DNA from: Macrococcus equipercicus
GTDB lineage: Bacteria > Bacillota > Bacilli > Staphylococcales > Staphylococcaceae
NCBI RefSeq assembly: GCF_004359525.2
Contig: NZ_SCWC02000001.1
Span: 62,001-126,000, forward strand
Length of the DNA: 64,000 nucleotides
Direction: 5' to 3'
The notes beneath the pieces are model-generated. The model had not been told where the DNA came from. It saw only the letters and a list, made by a program, of their open reading frames with translations, and searched no databases. The position numbers were made by a program, and so were the translations under genes. Shown in pieces: positions 1 through 8,194 of this stretch (its first letter is position 1; each line of letters opens with the position of its first letter).

Positions 1-1457
1 ACCCGCTGCATACACCGACTGCTGATACGGCTGAGCAGGATCCGAATGAAATATTTGATGCGGTGTTAATGACGATCAAGCATGTTGTCAGGGAAGCAGG
101 TGCCGCTAAAAACGAGATTGCTTTTGTCAGTTTCTCAAGTGCGATGCACAGTCTGATTGTCATGGATGATGATAATGAACCCATTACACGCAGCATCACG
201 TGGGCGGATAATAGAAGCTATCAGTATGCGAAGAAGATCAATAAAGAATATAACGGGCTTGATATATACCACCGGACCGGGACGCCCGTTCATCCGATGA
301 GCCCGCTCTCTAAAATCATGTGGCTGAAAGAAGAGAAGCCTGAACTGTTCCAGCGGGCGAAGAAGTTCATCGGCATTAAGGAGTTCGTCTTCTACAAGCT
401 GTTCAACCGCTACGTCATTGATTATTCCATCGCTTCAGCGACCGGGCTGTTCAATATTCATGAGCTTGACTACGACAAGGACGTGCTGCAGCTGCTGGAC
501 ATCGATGACTCACAGTTATCTGAACCTGTGGATACGACAACGTATTATGAAGATATGGACAGACGATTTGCGGATGTGATGGGCATCGATGCCGGAACAC
601 CGTTTGTTATCGGTGCTTCTGACGGTGTCCTCAGCAACCTTGGTGTCGATGCCTTCAAACCGGGTGAAGTTGCGGTCACTATCGGTACAAGCGGTGCGAT
701 CCGCACAGTCATTGACCGGCCGAAGACGGATAAGCAGGGCAGATTGTTCTGCTATGCTCTGACGAAAGACCAGTGGGTTATCGGCGGGCCGGTGAATAAC
801 GGCGGCATCGTCCTCAGATGGATCCGCGATGAGTTTGCAGCGAGCGAAACAGAGACCGCAAAACGCCTCGGCGTTGAGAGCTACGATGTCCTCATGAAGA
901 TTGCTGAACGCGTACCTGCGGGCAGTAACGGTCTGCTCTTTCATCCATACCTGGCAGGAGAACGGGCGCCGCACTGGAACGCTGACGTCAGAGGTTCATT
1001 TTTCGGGCTGACATTGTCCCATAAGAAAGAACACATGATCCGTGCAGCACTGGAAGGTGTCATCTTTAACTTGTATTCCGTGTTCATCGCGCTGAATGTT
1101 TTGATGGATGAGCCGGTCAAGTCATTGAAGGCGACCGGTGGATTTGCTAAAAGTGAACTGTGGCGTCAAATGATGGCGGATATTTTCGAGCACGACTTGA
1201 TCGTGCCGGAAAGCCATGAGAGCTCATGTCTCGGTGCGATGGCACTTGGCCAGGTCGCACTGGGCATGAAAAAGGATTTCTCTCATATCAGCGACATGGT
1301 CGGTGCTTCGTTCGAACATACGCCGGCATTTGACAACGTAAAGATTTACCGGGAAATACTTCCGCTCTATATTAACTTGACGCAGAGCCTGGAAGAGAAC
1401 TACGCGGCAATCGCCGCCTTCCAGCGCCGTCATGAACAGCTGCTCGAAGAGAACTGA
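1..1457 (+). CDS. gntK: Gluconokinase, 5' end cut by window edge
   Basis: FGGY-family carbohydrate kinase that phosphorylates gluconate to 6-phosphogluconate, feeding the pentose phosphate pathway. The reading frame is open to the left edge (frame 3), so the GTG at 63 is not the start: residues upstream of it (PLHTPTADTAEQDPNEIFDA) are the normal family continuation. About 484 residues are visible, and the missing part is the short N-terminal ATP-binding segment. The ASDGV and IGTSGA segments and the late ATGGFAKSELWRQ motif are typical of FGGY kinases. gntP follows after 18 nt with its own strong ribosome site, so the two form a gluconate uptake and activation operon. Regulator and promoter lie outside the window. 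Confidence 0.93.
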   Translation, partial: PLHTPTADTAEQDPNEIFDAVLMTIKHVVREAGAAKNEIAFVSFSSAMHSLIVMDDDNEPITRSITWADNRSYQYAKKINKEYNGLDIYHRTGTPVHPMSPLSKIMWLKEEKPELFQRAKKFIGIKEFVFYKLFNRYVIDYSIASATGLFNIHELDYDKDVLQLLDIDDSQLSEPVDTTTYYEDMDRRFADVMGIDAGTPFVIGASDGVLSNLGVDAFKPGEVAVTIGTSGAIRTVIDRPKTDKQGRLFCYALTKDQWVIGGPVNNGGIVLRWIRDEFAASETETAKRLGVESYDVLMKIAERVPAGSNGLLFHPYLAGERAPHWNADVRGSFFGLTLSHKKEHMIRAALEGVIFNLYSVFIALNVLMDEPVKSLKATGGFAKSELWRQMMADIFEHDLIVPESHESSCLGAMALGQVALGMKKDFSHISDMVGASFEHTPAFDNVKIYREILPLYINLTQSLEENYAAIAAFQRRHEQLLEEN

Positions 1458-1475
1458 AAACAGGAGGACTATTAA

Positions 1476-2843
1476 ATGAACTTTTTTGTAGAACAGTGGC
1501 CGCTGATCACAGTAGCTATCGCAATTATTTTGCTGCTTGTATTAATTATGGGGTTCAAACTCAACACCTTTATCGCTCTTATCATCACAGCTTTCACCAC
1601 TGCTTTATTACTCGGGATGCCGCTTGATAAAGTCGTGGTCACAGTTGAAACGGGGATGGGCGGGACGCTCGGTCATATCGCACTGATCTTCGGTCTTGGT
1701 GCCATGCTCGGTAAGCTGCTGGCTGACGGCGGCGGTGCAACCCGTATCGCCAACACGCTGATTAACCGCTTCGGCCTGAAAAATATCCAGTGGGCAGTTG
1801 TCATTGCGTCGTTCATTATCGGTATCGCCTTATTCTTCGAAGTCGGTCTTGTCTTACTGATTCCGATTGTCTATACAATCGCGAAAGAAACAAAACTACC
1901 GGCGCTTCATCTCGGTATTCCGATGGCGGCTGCTCTTTCTGTCACTCACGGTTTCCTGCCGCCGCATCCAGGGCCTGTGCTCATCGCCAAGGAATACGGT
2001 GCGAATCTAGGGGAAGTGCTGCTGTATGGTTTCATCGTCGGTGTTCCGGTCGCGATTATCGCAGGTCCCGTGTTCAATAAGCTCGCGAAGAAAATCGCAC
2101 CAACTGCTTTCACGAAAGAAGGGGATATTTCGTCATTAGGAAAGAATGTCCACTTCAAGCTTGAAGACACACCGGGATTCGGTATCAGTACACTGACCGC
2201 ATTGTTTCCTGTCATCTTAATGCTTATGGCGACAATCGTTAAACTGATTGTCGGCGCACAAAATATAACACCGGGCAATGGCATTAAAGCGCTCTACTTA
2301 TTAGGGGATGCATCGACTGCTATGCTGCTGTCTATTATCTTTGCCATATTTACGATGGGTCTTGGACGTAAACGTCCGATGAAAGATGTCATGCAGTCAG
2401 TCACTGACGCCATCTATCCGATCGGCATGATGCTGCTCATTATCGGAGCGGGCGGCGCCTTTAAGCAAGTGCTGATTGACGGCGGTGTCGGTAAGCATGT
2501 TGAGACACTGTTCACACATTCAGACTTCTCTCCGATTATTTTAGCGTGGCTGGTCGCTGCTGTACTGCGGATTGCACTTGGTTCTGCCACTGTCGCAGCG
2601 ATTTCTACGACCGGTATTATCATTCCGCTGCTGGCGGCAAGTGATGTCAATGTGGCACTGGTCGTTCTTGCGACCGGCGCCGGCAGTGTTATTGCCTCTC
2701 ACGTCAATGACGCCGGCTTCTGGATGTTCAAGGAGTACTTCGGTCTATCTGTTAAAGAGACATTATTGACATGGACACTGCTTGAAACAATCATCTCTGT
2801 CACAGGTCTGATTTTCATTCTGCTGCTCAGCATGTTCGTCTAA
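1476..2843 (+). CDS. gntP: Gluconate:H+ symporter
   Basis: A 455-residue integral membrane protein of the GntP family, expected to import gluconate with protons. The sequence is almost entirely hydrophobic, with some 12-14 membrane segments and glycine-rich family motifs (GMGGTLGHIALIFGLGAMLG near residues 65-85; ASHVNDAGFWMFKEYFG near 410). The start ATG has a good AGGAGG 8 nt upstream. Its position right behind gluconokinase supports gluconate rather than another hydroxy acid as substrate. No clear terminator follows. Confidence 0.93.
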   Translation: MNFFVEQWPLITVAIAIILLLVLIMGFKLNTFIALIITAFTTALLLGMPLDKVVVTVETGMGGTLGHIALIFGLGAMLGKLLADGGGATRIANTLINRFGLKNIQWAVVIASFIIGIALFFEVGLVLLIPIVYTIAKETKLPALHLGIPMAAALSVTHGFLPPHPGPVLIAKEYGANLGEVLLYGFIVGVPVAIIAGPVFNKLAKKIAPTAFTKEGDISSLGKNVHFKLEDTPGFGISTLTALFPVILMLMATIVKLIVGAQNITPGNGIKALYLLGDASTAMLLSIIFAIFTMGLGRKRPMKDVMQSVTDAIYPIGMMLLIIGAGGAFKQVLIDGGVGKHVETLFTHSDFSPIILAWLVAAVLRIALGSATVAAISTTGIIIPLLAASDVNVALVVLATGAGSVIASHVNDAGFWMFKEYFGLSVKETLLTWTLLETIISVTGLIFILLLSMFV

Positions 2844-2926
2844 TTTGAAAGTTTGTAATTGTCTGGCTGACCATGTAAAATATGAATTAATCCTACCGGA
2901 TGAATTCACTTTAAAGAGGTTATGCT

Positions 2927-3559
2927 ATGAACTATCAATCAACCTATTCAAATTCACGCTCAAGCAGCGTTAAACAAGCCTGGCTTTACTTCGTCTATTA
3001 CTGGGTGGTCTTTTTAGCAGGAACATTTGTCGGACAGTTTGTACCGGATGCTTTGAGATTTCCAATTACCATGTTGATCTTTGCGATTATTATGATTTCA
3101 TTGTTTGTCAAAGCTTCTAGAAAATTTGATTCCCTGCTGTCGAATGTACTGGCATTTCTGCTCGGTGTCGTCAGCTATACGGCATTTACGTACTATATCG
3201 CTGACTTAGGCGCCATGTCGTTTTATCAGAACATCGGGCTTGCAGTCGGTTCATTCTTTGCATTCGGATTTCTCGGCTACTTTGTTGTCGGTGATGCGAC
3301 GAATCTCGGCAGACTGCTCTTCCCGGCGCTGATTGTCCTCGTACTGGCAAGTTTCGCGGGACTGTTCATTCACATTCCGATGTTCCAGCTAGTGCTGACG
3401 ATTGCAGGTCTTGCGATCTTCCTGCTGTATACGATTTATGACTTCAACAGAATGAAGCGGGGTAACTTCTCGGCACGGGAAATGGGCTTCAACTTATTTA
3501 TCAACCTGCTCAACATCATCATGGATGTATTGAGACTTGCAAGTATATTGAAGGATTAA
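2927..3559 (+). CDS. Bax inhibitor-1/YccA-like membrane protein
   Basis: A 210-residue protein with about seven membrane helices after a short Ser/Asn-rich N terminus. The C-terminal part (YTIYDFNRMKRG then NLFINLLNIIMDVLRLASIL) is the hallmark of the Bax-inhibitor-1/UPF0005 family, some bacterial members of which act as pH-sensitive calcium leak channels. The function here is unknown. It is monocistronic, ends on an intrinsic terminator and has an AGAGG ribosome site. Confidence 0.8.
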   Translation: MNYQSTYSNSRSSSVKQAWLYFVYYWVVFLAGTFVGQFVPDALRFPITMLIFAIIMISLFVKASRKFDSLLSNVLAFLLGVVSYTAFTYYIADLGAMSFYQNIGLAVGSFFAFGFLGYFVVGDATNLGRLLFPALIVLVLASFAGLFIHIPMFQLVLTIAGLAIFLLYTIYDFNRMKRGNFSAREMGFNLFINLLNIIMDVLRLASILKD

Positions 3560-3560
3560 C

Positions 3561-3587
3561 AGAGACGGTGACACCGTCTCTTTTTTT
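3561..3587 (+). terminator. Intrinsic terminator after BI-1-like gene
   Basis: A perfect 10-bp stem AGAGACGGTG / CACCGTCTCT (sharing its centre) is followed by seven T. Confidence 0.85.
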
Positions 3588-3640
3588 GTTGTATATTTGG
3601 TGTATAATAGAGCTATATTAGTTGAAAGAAGGATGACATT

Positions 3641-4360
3641 ATGGGTCGTAAATGGAACAATATTAAAGAGAAAAAAGCTGCAAAAGATAAAAATACAAGC
3701 CGGATTTATGCGAAATTCGGGCGTGAAATCTATGTGGCTGCTAAATCTGGCGAACCGGATCCGGAATCCAACCAGAACTTGAAATTCACTTTAGAGCGCG
3801 CAAAAACATACTCAGTGCCGAAGCACATCATTGACCGTGCGATTGAAAAAGCAAAAGGCGGCGCAGAGGAGAACTTCGATGAACTGCGTTACGAAGGCTT
3901 CGGTCCGGGCGGTTCTATGCTGATTGTTGATGCGCTGACCAACAACGTCAACCGGACAGCAAGTGATGTCCGTGCAGCGTTCGGTAAAAACGGCGGCAAC
4001 ATGGGTGTATCAGGCTCTGTTGCCTATATGTTCGACAACACGGCGATCTTCGGCTTTGAAGGTAAGTCTGCCGACGAAACACTCGAACTGCTCATGGAAG
4101 AAGATATCGATGTCCGTGACGTGCTGGAAGAAGACGGGCAGACAATCGTCTATGCAGAACCCGACCAGTTTGCAGCGGTGCAGACGGCACTTAAAAATGC
4201 AGGGATTGAAGAGTTCACGGTCGCTGAACTGTCAATGGTCGCTCAAAATGAATTAGAGCTGTCTGAAGCGGATCTTGAAGTGTTTGAGAAGCTGGTAGAT
4301 GCGATTGAAGACTTAGAAGATGTCCAGACTGTGCACCATAACGTCGCACTGCCTGAGTAG
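3641..4360 (+). CDS. YebC/PmpR-family protein (YeeN/YeeI subgroup)
   Basis: A 239-residue member of the YebC/TACO1 family, starting [20 protein letters not shown] as the Bacillus YeeI type does. Three family regions are present: the basic N-terminal helix region, the [14 protein letters not shown] core near residues 85-100 with [11 protein letters not shown], and the acidic C-terminal domain. The family was long annotated as a transcriptional regulator; newer work assigns YebC2-type members to relief of ribosome stalling at proline-rich stretches. The gene is single, with TATAAT at 3603 and AAGGA before the ATG. Confidence 0.9.
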   Translation: MGRKWNNIKEKKAAKDKNTSRIYAKFGREIYVAAKSGEPDPESNQNLKFTLERAKTYSVPKHIIDRAIEKAKGGAEENFDELRYEGFGPGGSMLIVDALTNNVNRTASDVRAAFGKNGGNMGVSGSVAYMFDNTAIFGFEGKSADETLELLMEEDIDVRDVLEEDGQTIVYAEPDQFAAVQTALKNAGIEEFTVAELSMVAQNELELSEADLEVFEKLVDAIEDLEDVQTVHHNVALPE

Positions 4361-4451
4361 TTAAACTTATTGATTAAATAGTCTGCTTACTGATGAATGG
4401 AGCATAACGTGTTTCATTCATCTTTATATATCAGTACTTTAGGAGGTCTTT

Positions 4452-4919
4452 ATGACTACAAAAGAAGAGATTATTAACCGGCTCAACTTGCAGCCTCATC
4501 CTGAGGGCGGATACTTTCATCAGTCCTATGCTTCAGCCGAAACCACTGGAGATAAACAGCTGTTCACCAGTATTTATTTCTTGATCGAGTCAGGCAACAT
4601 CTCACACTTTCACCGGCTCACTTCTGATGAACTGTGGTACTATCACGGCGGCGATGCGATTACAATCCACATGATCCATCCGGACGGCCGCTACGAGGTG
4701 GTCAAGCTGGGTATGAACCTTGAACAAGGCGAAGTGCCGCAGTTTCTAGTGCCTGCCCGCACGATCTTTGCATCAACGGTAGAAGATGCAGCCTGGAGCT
4801 TTGTCGGCTGTATGGTGGCACCCGGCTTTACATTCGATGACTTCGAGCTCTTTAAAGCTGAAGAGCTGCTGCCGCTCTATCCTAAGCATGAAGCAGTGAT
4901 CAGACGTTATGCACTTTAA
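4452..4919 (+). CDS. DUF985 cupin protein
   Basis: A 155-residue cupin of the DUF985 (Cupin_5) family. The family opening LNLQPHPEGGYFHQSY and the sugar-pocket-like strand FHRLTSDELWYYHGGD are visible. Family structures show a single-domain cupin barrel thought to bind a small sugar or nucleotide ligand; no enzymatic role is established. The start ATG has AGGAGG 6 nt upstream. It stands alone between two short intergenic gaps. Confidence 0.85.
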   Translation: MTTKEEIINRLNLQPHPEGGYFHQSYASAETTGDKQLFTSIYFLIESGNISHFHRLTSDELWYYHGGDAITIHMIHPDGRYEVVKLGMNLEQGEVPQFLVPARTIFASTVEDAAWSFVGCMVAPGFTFDDFELFKAEELLPLYPKHEAVIRRYAL

Positions 4920-4996
4920 GAAACGCCGGTCTGAGTGACTGTGCGTTTCTGTCGCATTTTCCCTGACATTTCATTACACTGAAGGAGGACTAAACA

Positions 4997-5410
4997 ATGA
5001 GAATGCAAAAAGTAGTGCCTTTTCTAATGTTTAACGGCCGGGCGGAAGAAGCGGTCGATTTTTACACGACGATATTTAGAAACAGTCAGATCATCTCGAT
5101 CAATAAATACGGCGAAGAAGGTCCGGGTGCACCGGGAACCGTGAATCACAGTATATTTACATTGAATAACCAGCAGTTCATGGCGATTGATAATGCGGAT
5201 AGTACAGCGATTCCGTTCACTCCTGCCATGTCTTTTGCTATTAACTGCGACAGTGAAGAAGAAATCGACTATTTGTATGCCCGGCTGTCGACTAACGGCA
5301 AAGTTTTGATGGAACTCGCACCGTTAGAGCCGATCGCACGAAAGTTCGCCTGGGTAGAAGACCGCTTCGGTATCAGCTGGCAGCTGAATCTGCCATCATT
5401 CGGTGAGTAG
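4997..5410 (+). CDS. VOC-family (PhnB-like) protein
   Basis: A 137-residue vicinal-oxygen-chelate fold protein of the PhnB / 3-demethylubiquinone methyltransferase-like type. It has two beta-alpha-beta modules (PFLMFNGRAEEAVDFYTTIF at the start, SFAINCDSEEEIDYLY in the middle) and the terminal FGISWQLN. Substrate and reaction cannot be assigned. The ATG at 4997 has AGGAGG 8 nt upstream. The next acetyltransferase gene begins at its stop, suggesting co-translation. Confidence 0.82.
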   Translation: MRMQKVVPFLMFNGRAEEAVDFYTTIFRNSQIISINKYGEEGPGAPGTVNHSIFTLNNQQFMAIDNADSTAIPFTPAMSFAINCDSEEEIDYLYARLSTNGKVLMELAPLEPIARKFAWVEDRFGISWQLNLPSFGE

Positions 5411-5411
5411 A

Positions 5412-5789
5412 ATGATCCGCAAGTTTAAAGCTGCTGATATTGAGACTATCCAGCAGCTGAACCGTGACGAAGGCTGGGATAATTTAGTCGTGCGTCATGA
5501 GCAGACATTGAACAGCTGGCTTGGCAGTGAAGCATATGTCATCGAAGAGGCAGGAGACGTCATCGGCTGCATCCGTGCGCTGACAGACGGTCATGTGTCT
5601 TTATATATATGTGAATTAATCATCCGGCATGATCAGCGGGGAAAAGGGTACGGCAGAATGCTGCTTGATCACATTCACAGCTTATATCCGACGACCCGTA
5701 TGGAACTCCTGGCGACAAGCAGCTCCAAAAGCTATTACGAGAACCGGTTCAGACCATTTTACGGGTTCAGAAGAACATATCATGAATAA
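5412..5789 (+). CDS. GNAT-family N-acetyltransferase
   Basis: A 125-residue GNAT enzyme. The acetyl-CoA binding loop RGKGYGRMLL lies near residue 78 and the C terminus FRPFYGFRRTYHE fits the last strand of the fold. The GTG at 5403 would overlap the previous gene and has no better ribosome site, so the ATG at 5412 is chosen; this is uncertain. The substrate is unknown. It is probably translated together with the preceding VOC gene and ends at a strong terminator. Confidence 0.8.
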   Translation: MIRKFKAADIETIQQLNRDEGWDNLVVRHEQTLNSWLGSEAYVIEEAGDVIGCIRALTDGHVSLYICELIIRHDQRGKGYGRMLLDHIHSLYPTTRMELLATSSSKSYYENRFRPFYGFRRTYHE

Positions 5790-5790
5790 C

Positions 5791-5818
5791 TCCGCAGACC
5801 TTCGTCTGCGGATTTTTT
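5791..5818 (+). terminator. Intrinsic terminator
   Basis: Stem TCCGCAGAC / GTCTGCGGA with a CTTC-type loop followed by six T, directly after the acetyltransferase stop. Confidence 0.9.
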
Positions 5819-5885
5819 GATGGCGCTAAATCTTTATGCAGTGGTTCATATATTTCTGGATATACATTCGACGATTCCTTTTAGT

Positions 5886-5914
5886 TTAAAATTTGTGCGC
5901 TGCTTCTTTATAAT
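5886..5914 (+). promoter_or_regulatory. Sigma-A-type promoter of the SDR gene
   Basis: TTAAAA, 17-nt spacer, TATAAT (5909-5914), followed 7 nt later by the AAAGGAG ribosome site. Confidence 0.5.
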
Positions 5915-5935
5915 AAAGTAAAAGGAGTGATTGAG

Positions 5936-6715
5936 ATGGATTTAAAGTTAGCAGGCAAAGTAGCAGTCATTACAGGTTCAAGTAAAGGGATCGGCAGAGA
6001 AACAGCAGCCGTCCTGACGGAAGAGGGCGCAGTCGTTATACTCACTGCCCGTAACGAGGAAAGCTTACAAGACGCCGTGCAGTATATAAAAGACAGAACA
6101 GGCAGGACAGTCGATTACGTCACAGCAGACGTTACGAACGAAGCAGATGCGAAGAAAGTCATCGCGTTTGCCGCTGAAAAGTACGGTCATCTTGATATAC
6201 TGATCAACAACGCAGGCTCTGCCTTCGCTGAAAACTTTGAGAATGTGTCGCTTGATGACTGGCAGAACGACTTGAACTTGAAACTGTTCGGCTGGATCCA
6301 TATGATTCATGCAGCACTCCCGGAACTTAAAAAGCAGGGCGGGGCCATCTTGAATTTAACAGCAGTGGCAGGCAAGACACCGCCCGCTAATACGTCTCCG
6401 ACTTCTGTGTCAAGAGCAGCAGGCCTCGCTCTGACGAACACATTAAGTAAAGACCTTGCCCCTTACAACATCCGCGTCAATGCCGTCTGCATCGGTCTTA
6501 TCCGCAGCGGTCAGATCGAAAGACGCTGGCAGGCAGAGGCGCCGGAGCAGTCATGGGAAGACTATGCGCGTGATCCGAAGTTCAACATTCCGCTCGGGCG
6601 CATCGGCGATACAAGAGAAGCGGCGAACGTGATCTCATTTTTAGTATCAGACGCTGCAAGCTACGTTACAGGCACTGCCGTCAATATCGACGGCGGCAGT
6701 GCACCGTCCTTATAA
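5936..6715 (+). CDS. SDR-family protein with altered catalytic Tyr-Lys motif
   Basis: A 259-residue classical short-chain dehydrogenase/reductase fold. The NAD(P) motif TGSSKGIG is near residue 14, NNAG near residue 88, and the C-terminal VTGTAVNIDGGSA is intact. Where the catalytic YxxxK should be, the sequence reads PTSVSRAAGLAL, so both Tyr and Lys are missing (Thr and Arg by simple alignment). Other SDR proteins with a similar TSVSRAAG stretch exist as I recall, so this may be a natural subfamily with a different or no redox activity. The start is ATG 5936, because AAAGGAG lies 8 nt before it and overlaps the alternative GTG at 5927. Confidence 0.85.
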   Translation: MDLKLAGKVAVITGSSKGIGRETAAVLTEEGAVVILTARNEESLQDAVQYIKDRTGRTVDYVTADVTNEADAKKVIAFAAEKYGHLDILINNAGSAFAENFENVSLDDWQNDLNLKLFGWIHMIHAALPELKKQGGAILNLTAVAGKTPPANTSPTSVSRAAGLALTNTLSKDLAPYNIRVNAVCIGLIRSGQIERRWQAEAPEQSWEDYARDPKFNIPLGRIGDTREAANVISFLVSDAASYVTGTAVNIDGGSAPSL

Positions 6716-6718
6716 CGA

Positions 6719-6748
6719 AAATAAACCTGACTGCTGTCAGGTTTATTT
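6719..6748. terminator. Bidirectional terminator between convergent genes
   Basis: A perfect 13-bp stem AAATAAACCTGAC / GTCAGGTTTATTT with a TGCT loop, lying between the SDR gene and the MetE-like gene, serving both strands. Confidence 0.8.
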
Positions 6749-6760
6749 ATTCGAAGTCAC

Positions 6761-7855
6761 CTACAGTATTTCCTCGGCAATATCGACGACGTATTTCAGT
6801 TTGCGCCATTGGTCGTCTTCTGTCAGAAGGTTGCCTTCTTCGGTTGAACTGAAGCCGCATTGCGGGCTGAGTGCCAGCTGCTCTTTCGGTACATACCGGC
6901 TTGCTTCTTCGACGCGTTCGATGATTGTCTCTTTATTTTCGAGCGCACCGTGCTTTGATGTGAACAGGCCGAGCACAACTTTGGAGTCATCACGCTTGAA
7001 GTGCTGAAGCGGCTCAAAATCGCCTGACCGCTCGTCATCATATTCCAGGAAGAAACCGGTAAGATTTTCTTTGAACAAATCTTCTGCAATCGGACCGTAG
7101 CCGCCTTTCATCGCCCAGCTTGAACGGAAGTTGCCGCGGCATATGTGGGTCGTGATATGCAGGTCATCGGGCAGTCCGGCAATCGCATCGTTCACGGTCT
7201 TCACTGCGAGCTTGATTGCTGCCTGCTTCTCTGCCTGAGAGCGCAGTCTGCGTTTAATTCTATGCTCAGTCGCTGCCAGTCCTGCCCAGTAAACATCATC
7301 GAGCTGCACATAGCGGATGCCGAGGTCATAGAGTGCAGTCAAGCTGGCATTATAAGCTTTAGAGACATCGCGCTGGTAATCATTGATGTCAGGATAAATA
7401 TCATGATTTAAAATATTCGGATGGAACAGCTGGTTAGGACTTGGAATCGTGACTTTCGCTGTCCCTTGCCTGCCGACTGCCTGCAGCAGAAAATCAGCAT
7501 GTTCAAAGTGGGTGTGGTTCAAGTTCGCTGTTACTTGTTCTGTCACTTTGACATCATATGCTTTCGTCTGCACGCCGCTGAACTGCAGTCCTTCATCAGG
7601 AATATAGCCGGTCACACCGTTCAGTCCTTCGAGAAAGTCGAAGTGCCACCATGCGCGGCGGAACTCTCCGTCTGTAATGCTGTTTAAGCCCGTGTCCACT
7701 TGTTTCTTTACGATATCCTGAATCAGCCTGTTCTCAAGACGAGCCAGTTCGTCTCTTGAAATCAGCTGCTTTTTGAAATCTTCTCTTGCCTGCAATAATT
7801 CTGTCGGACGGAGCAGGCTGCCGACATGATCTGCTTTGAATGGAATCGTTGACAT
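6761..7855 (-). CDS. MetE C-domain-like methionine synthase (YxjG/YxjH type)
   Basis: A 364-residue stand-alone version of the cobalamin-independent methionine synthase catalytic domain, about half the length of full MetE. Zinc and homocysteine ligands of the family are visible: His and Cys in THICRGN, a Glu in the EYDDERSGDFEPL region, and Cys in LSPQCGF. It probably transfers a methyl group to homocysteine, but the methyl donor of YxjG-type enzymes is not settled. The true start is ATG at 7855 (MSTIPFKADHVGSLLRP) with AGAGGAA before it; an open frame up to 7951 runs through the T-box and is not coding. Control is by the T-box leader upstream. Confidence 0.9.
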   Translation of the reverse strand: MSTIPFKADHVGSLLRPTELLQAREDFKKQLISRDELARLENRLIQDIVKKQVDTGLNSITDGEFRRAWWHFDFLEGLNGVTGYIPDEGLQFSGVQTKAYDVKVTEQVTANLNHTHFEHADFLLQAVGRQGTAKVTIPSPNQLFHPNILNHDIYPDINDYQRDVSKAYNASLTALYDLGIRYVQLDDVYWAGLAATEHRIKRRLRSQAEKQAAIKLAVKTVNDAIAGLPDDLHITTHICRGNFRSSWAMKGGYGPIAEDLFKENLTGFFLEYDDERSGDFEPLQHFKRDDSKVVLGLFTSKHGALENKETIIERVEEASRYVPKEQLALSPQCGFSSTEEGNLLTEDDQWRKLKYVVDIAEEIL

Positions 7856-7879
7856 GGATGTTCCTCTTTTCTTTATAAA

Positions 7880-8122
7880 ATAAAAAAACTTTCTCCTCTT
7901 AACAAGGACGAAAGTTTCGTGGTACCACCTTAATTCATGACTGAAAGTCACCTCTGACCGGTAACGACGGATACGTGCAGTGCTTATCGATGACTCACAC
8001 TGACATCACAAAAAGACCATCTTCATAAAAGTTCAGTGCTTGTTTTCACCGGCCACAAGCTCGCTGCAAAAGAACGTTTTACTACTTTTCTTTTTATTGT
8101 GAAAATTGCGTATATTGAATTG
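7880..8122 (-). promoter_or_regulatory. T-box leader, probably methionine-specific
   Basis: On the minus strand the leader carries the Stem I signature (AGCGAGCTTGTGG then CCGGTGAAAACAAGC), an ATG in the expected specifier area (complement of 8024-8026), the antiterminator core AAGGTGGTACCACG (complement of 7920-7933) and an intrinsic terminator at 7883-7917. Uncharged initiator or elongator tRNA-Met would stabilise the antiterminator and switch on the MetE-like gene. The specifier assignment is by pattern only; a second ATG lies 6 nt downstream. Confidence 0.9.
7883..7917 (-). terminator. T-box-controlled terminator
   Basis: Minus-strand stem AAACTTTC / GAAAGTTT with partly paired interior and seven T; it competes with the T-box antiterminator immediately upstream. 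Confidence 0.8.
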
Positions 8123-8128
8123 CCTATA

Positions 8129-8157
8129 AATTTATCACCATCATGAGAAGTTGTCAA
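8129..8157 (-). promoter_or_regulatory. Sigma-A promoter of the T-box transcript
   Basis: On the minus strand: TTGACA (complement of 8152-8157), 17-nt spacer, TAAATT (complement of 8129-8134). Transcription would begin near 8122. Confidence 0.7.
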
Positions 8158-8194
8158 ATCAATTTGTTATAATTAAAGAAATGGAGGGATGACA

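Noticed and set aside
516-974. 152-residue minus-strand frame inside gntK
   Set aside because: Antisense shadow of the FGGY kinase with no recognisable domain.
7856-7951. N-terminal extension of the MetE-like protein
   Set aside because: It is the translated T-box terminator and antiterminator; the ribosome site and family start fit ATG 7855.
8151-8173. Promoter TTGTCA/TATAAT for the PLD gene
   Set aside because: The two boxes are only 11 nt apart, too close for sigma-A; only the TATAAT may be real.
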